Part shown: positions 15,945 through 17,088 of the stretch, one piece after another
How positions within the stretch are numbered: the stretch's first letter is position 1
Layout of the letters: each line of letters starts with the position of its first letter
Source: Caldifarciminota bacterium
GTDB lineage: Bacteria; Hydrothermota; Hydrothermia; B15-G9; WFZT01
Reading direction: 5' to 3'
Length of the DNA: 17,088 nt
NCBI GenBank assembly: GCA_026991055.1
Contig: JALXCE010000222.1
Location: 1 to 17,088, forward strand
Notes under the pieces: generated by a model
What the model saw: only the letters and a program-made list of their open reading frames with translations
Told to the model about the DNA's origin: nothing
Database searches by the model: none
Program-made: the position numbers and the translations under genes

Positions 15945-16523
15945 ATGATTGAGATCAGGATGCATGGAAGAGGAGGGCAGGGAACCGTTGTTGCTTCCAA
16001 AGCCCTCGGAATAGCATTCTTTCTTGAAGGTCACTACATTCAGTCTTATCCACAGTATGGAGTTGAGCGTAGAGGTGCCCCGGTTCAGGCCTATCTCAGA
16101 GTCGCTGAGCCGGGGGAACAGGAGTTTGTCAGATCACAGATTTACGAGCCCGACCAGATCATCATTCTTGATCCCACTCTTCTTGATCAGGTAAACGTGC
16201 TCGAAGGTCTGAAGCCTGGCGGCTGGGTTATAATCAACTCACCAGAACCACCAGAAAAGATCAATATCCCTGAGATATACAACGTTGCTACAGTTGATGC
16301 TTCTTCTATTGCGATAAAGCACAGACTCGGAACAAAAGCCCAGCCCATAGTGAATACTGCGATCCTTGGCGGTTACGCAGGTGCGACAAAGCTCGTGAGC
16401 ATCGAGAACATAAAAGAGGCCATAAAACAGGTGGTTCCAATAAAGCCTGAGGAAAACGCGAAAGCCGCTGAAGAAGCTTACTATGCTGTCAAAGTGAGGA
16501 AAGCATCGGAGGTCAAAGTATGA
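15945..16523 (+). CDS. 2-oxoacid:ferredoxin oxidoreductase, gamma subunit
   Basis: 192 residues, normal length for the subunit. The opening MIEIRMHGRGGQGTVVASKA is the hallmark of the gamma domain of pyruvate/2-oxoacid:ferredoxin oxidoreductases, followed by SYPQYGVERRGAPVQAYLR, also typical. The subunit interacts with the CoA/TPP-carrying alpha and beta subunits, which interconvert 2-oxoacids plus CoA with acyl-CoA, CO2 and reduced ferredoxin in the cytoplasm of anaerobes. Pyruvate is the likeliest substrate but the gamma subunit alone does not show it. AAAGGGGG nine bases upstream fixes the start. The stop overlaps the next gene as ATGA. The alpha and beta genes should follow beyond the window. 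Confidence 0.93.
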   Translation: MIEIRMHGRGGQGTVVASKALGIAFFLEGHYIQSYPQYGVERRGAPVQAYLRVAEPGEQEFVRSQIYEPDQIIILDPTLLDQVNVLEGLKPGGWVIINSPEPPEKINIPEIYNVATVDASSIAIKHRLGTKAQPIVNTAILGGYAGATKLVSIENIKEAIKQVVPIKPEENAKAAEEAYYAVKVRKASEVKV

Positions 16524-17088
16524 AAAAAGAATATAATGTCCACAACATTCCAGAGGCACCTATTACACTGACGACAACGCTGATAAACCAGACAGGGAGC
16601 TGGAAAAACATCCAGCCAGTTTTGGTTGAGGCACCGGCCCCCTGCACCGCTGCATGCCCGGCCGGCATCGAAATTCCCGTGTATTTCGACATGCTCATCC
16701 GTGGAAGATTCGACGATGCTGCAAAAATTCTCCACGATAGCAACCCATTCCCTTCGATTACAGGCAGGGTTTGTCCTCACTTTTGTGAGCAGCAGTGTAA
16801 TAGGGGCCACTTCGACGAGGCCATTAGCATTCGTGGAATCGAAAGATTTTTGGGTGATAGATACCTCGATAAGAAATGGTCACCTCCAGACACTGAGATT
16901 GACAAAAAGATTGCCATTGTTGGTTCAGGTCCAGCAGGTCTCTCGGCAGCCCATTATCTCCGCAAAAAAGGCTACAAAGTTACGGTTTTTGAGCGGGATG
17001 AAAAGCCCGGCGGTGTTCTTCGCTACGGTATTCCGGATTATAGACTGCCAAAGGACATTCTTGATAAAGAAATCGAAGCCCTTGAGCG
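16520..17088 (+). CDS. Iron-sulfur flavoprotein of the glutamate synthase small-subunit (GltD-like) type, 5' part
   Basis: 189 codons are visible before the window ends. The N-terminal iron-sulfur domain has Cys42, Cys46, Cys85, Cys89 and Cys93 (PCTAACPAGI, then CPHFCEQQC), the pattern that carries two 4Fe-4S clusters in GltD and dihydropyrimidine dehydrogenase. The FAD-binding Rossmann motif IAIVGSGPAGLSAAHYL is at 131-147, followed by KPGGVLRYGIPDYRLPK, also characteristic. The ATGA overlap with the gamma gene and GGAGG seven bases upstream place it in the same operon. It therefore probably passes electrons between ferredoxin reduced by the 2-oxoacid oxidoreductase and NAD(P)H rather than making glutamate. 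No glutaminase-containing GltB lies in the window. The residue-1-to-30 extension ahead of the cysteines is longer than in many GltD proteins. Confidence 0.9.
   Translation, partial: MKKEYNVHNIPEAPITLTTTLINQTGSWKNIQPVLVEAPAPCTAACPAGIEIPVYFDMLIRGRFDDAAKILHDSNPFPSITGRVCPHFCEQQCNRGHFDEAISIRGIERFLGDRYLDKKWSPPDTEIDKKIAIVGSGPAGLSAAHYLRKKGYKVTVFERDEKPGGVLRYGIPDYRLPKDILDKEIEALE

Noticed and set aside
1..17088. tRNA, rRNA, integrase, transposase or flanking att repeats marking a mobile element
   Set aside because: None was recognisable by eye on either strand, so integration by a site-specific element is not claimed.

Overview
The window looks like the chromosome of an anaerobic, possibly thermophilic bacterium from a deep-branching or uncultured lineage. 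The bacterial assignment rests on purine-rich Shine-Dalgarno sequences before most genes, two sigma70-like promoters (TTGCAA-17-TATAAT before thrC; TTGACA-18-TAATCT before the oxidoreductase operon) and a TRAP transporter. Some enzymes, such as the aspartate-semialdehyde dehydrogenase and the zinc-ribbon threonine synthase, are of types also common in archaea. No RNA gene was found that could settle the taxonomy.

Layout. (1) 1-911, minus strand: the N-terminal half of a fused TRAP transporter permease (DctQ-like plus DctM-like, TAXI type). (2) 912-1302: a 391-base gap with a 13-bp palindrome and an 88-bp nested inverted-repeat structure. (3) 1303-5970, minus strand: a four-gene operon, thrC-lysC-asd-HAD protein, in which every junction is an ATGA stop/start overlap. 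It makes aspartyl phosphate and aspartate semialdehyde and performs the last step of threonine synthesis. Homoserine dehydrogenase and homoserine kinase are not in the window. The last gene encodes an unusual HAD protein whose motifs appear in circularly permuted order. (4) 6150-14769, plus strand: a three-gene, probably antiphage cluster: a large Eco57I-type adenine DNA methyltransferase, an AlbA_2/GHKL/winged-helix ATPase (ATGA-coupled to the methylase), and a PLD-SNF2-like helicase. It resembles helicase-methylase-ATPase (Hma-like) or DISARM-related defence systems. The 164-base gap before the helicase gene holds three TTTGC/GCAAA palindromes, a probable operator array. (5) 14858-15746: a small protein plus an AbiEii-type nucleotidyltransferase, a likely toxin-antitoxin pair. 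(6) 15945-17088: the start of a 2-oxoacid:ferredoxin oxidoreductase operon, with the gamma subunit ATGA-coupled to an iron-sulfur flavoprotein of the glutamate synthase small-subunit type (cut by the window end).

The metabolic operons on both sides (3 and 6) prefer AGA/AGG for arginine. The methylase, helicase and AbiEii genes prefer CGN, consistent with an acquired defence island. The AlbA/GHKL ATPase gene between the methylase and helicase uses arginine codons like the flanking chromosomal genes. This suggests the cassette is a mosaic: a methylase-helicase pair into which an ATPase gene, perhaps with its own operator region, was inserted. This mosaic three-gene system, its operator array and the permuted HAD protein are the parts most worth following up.
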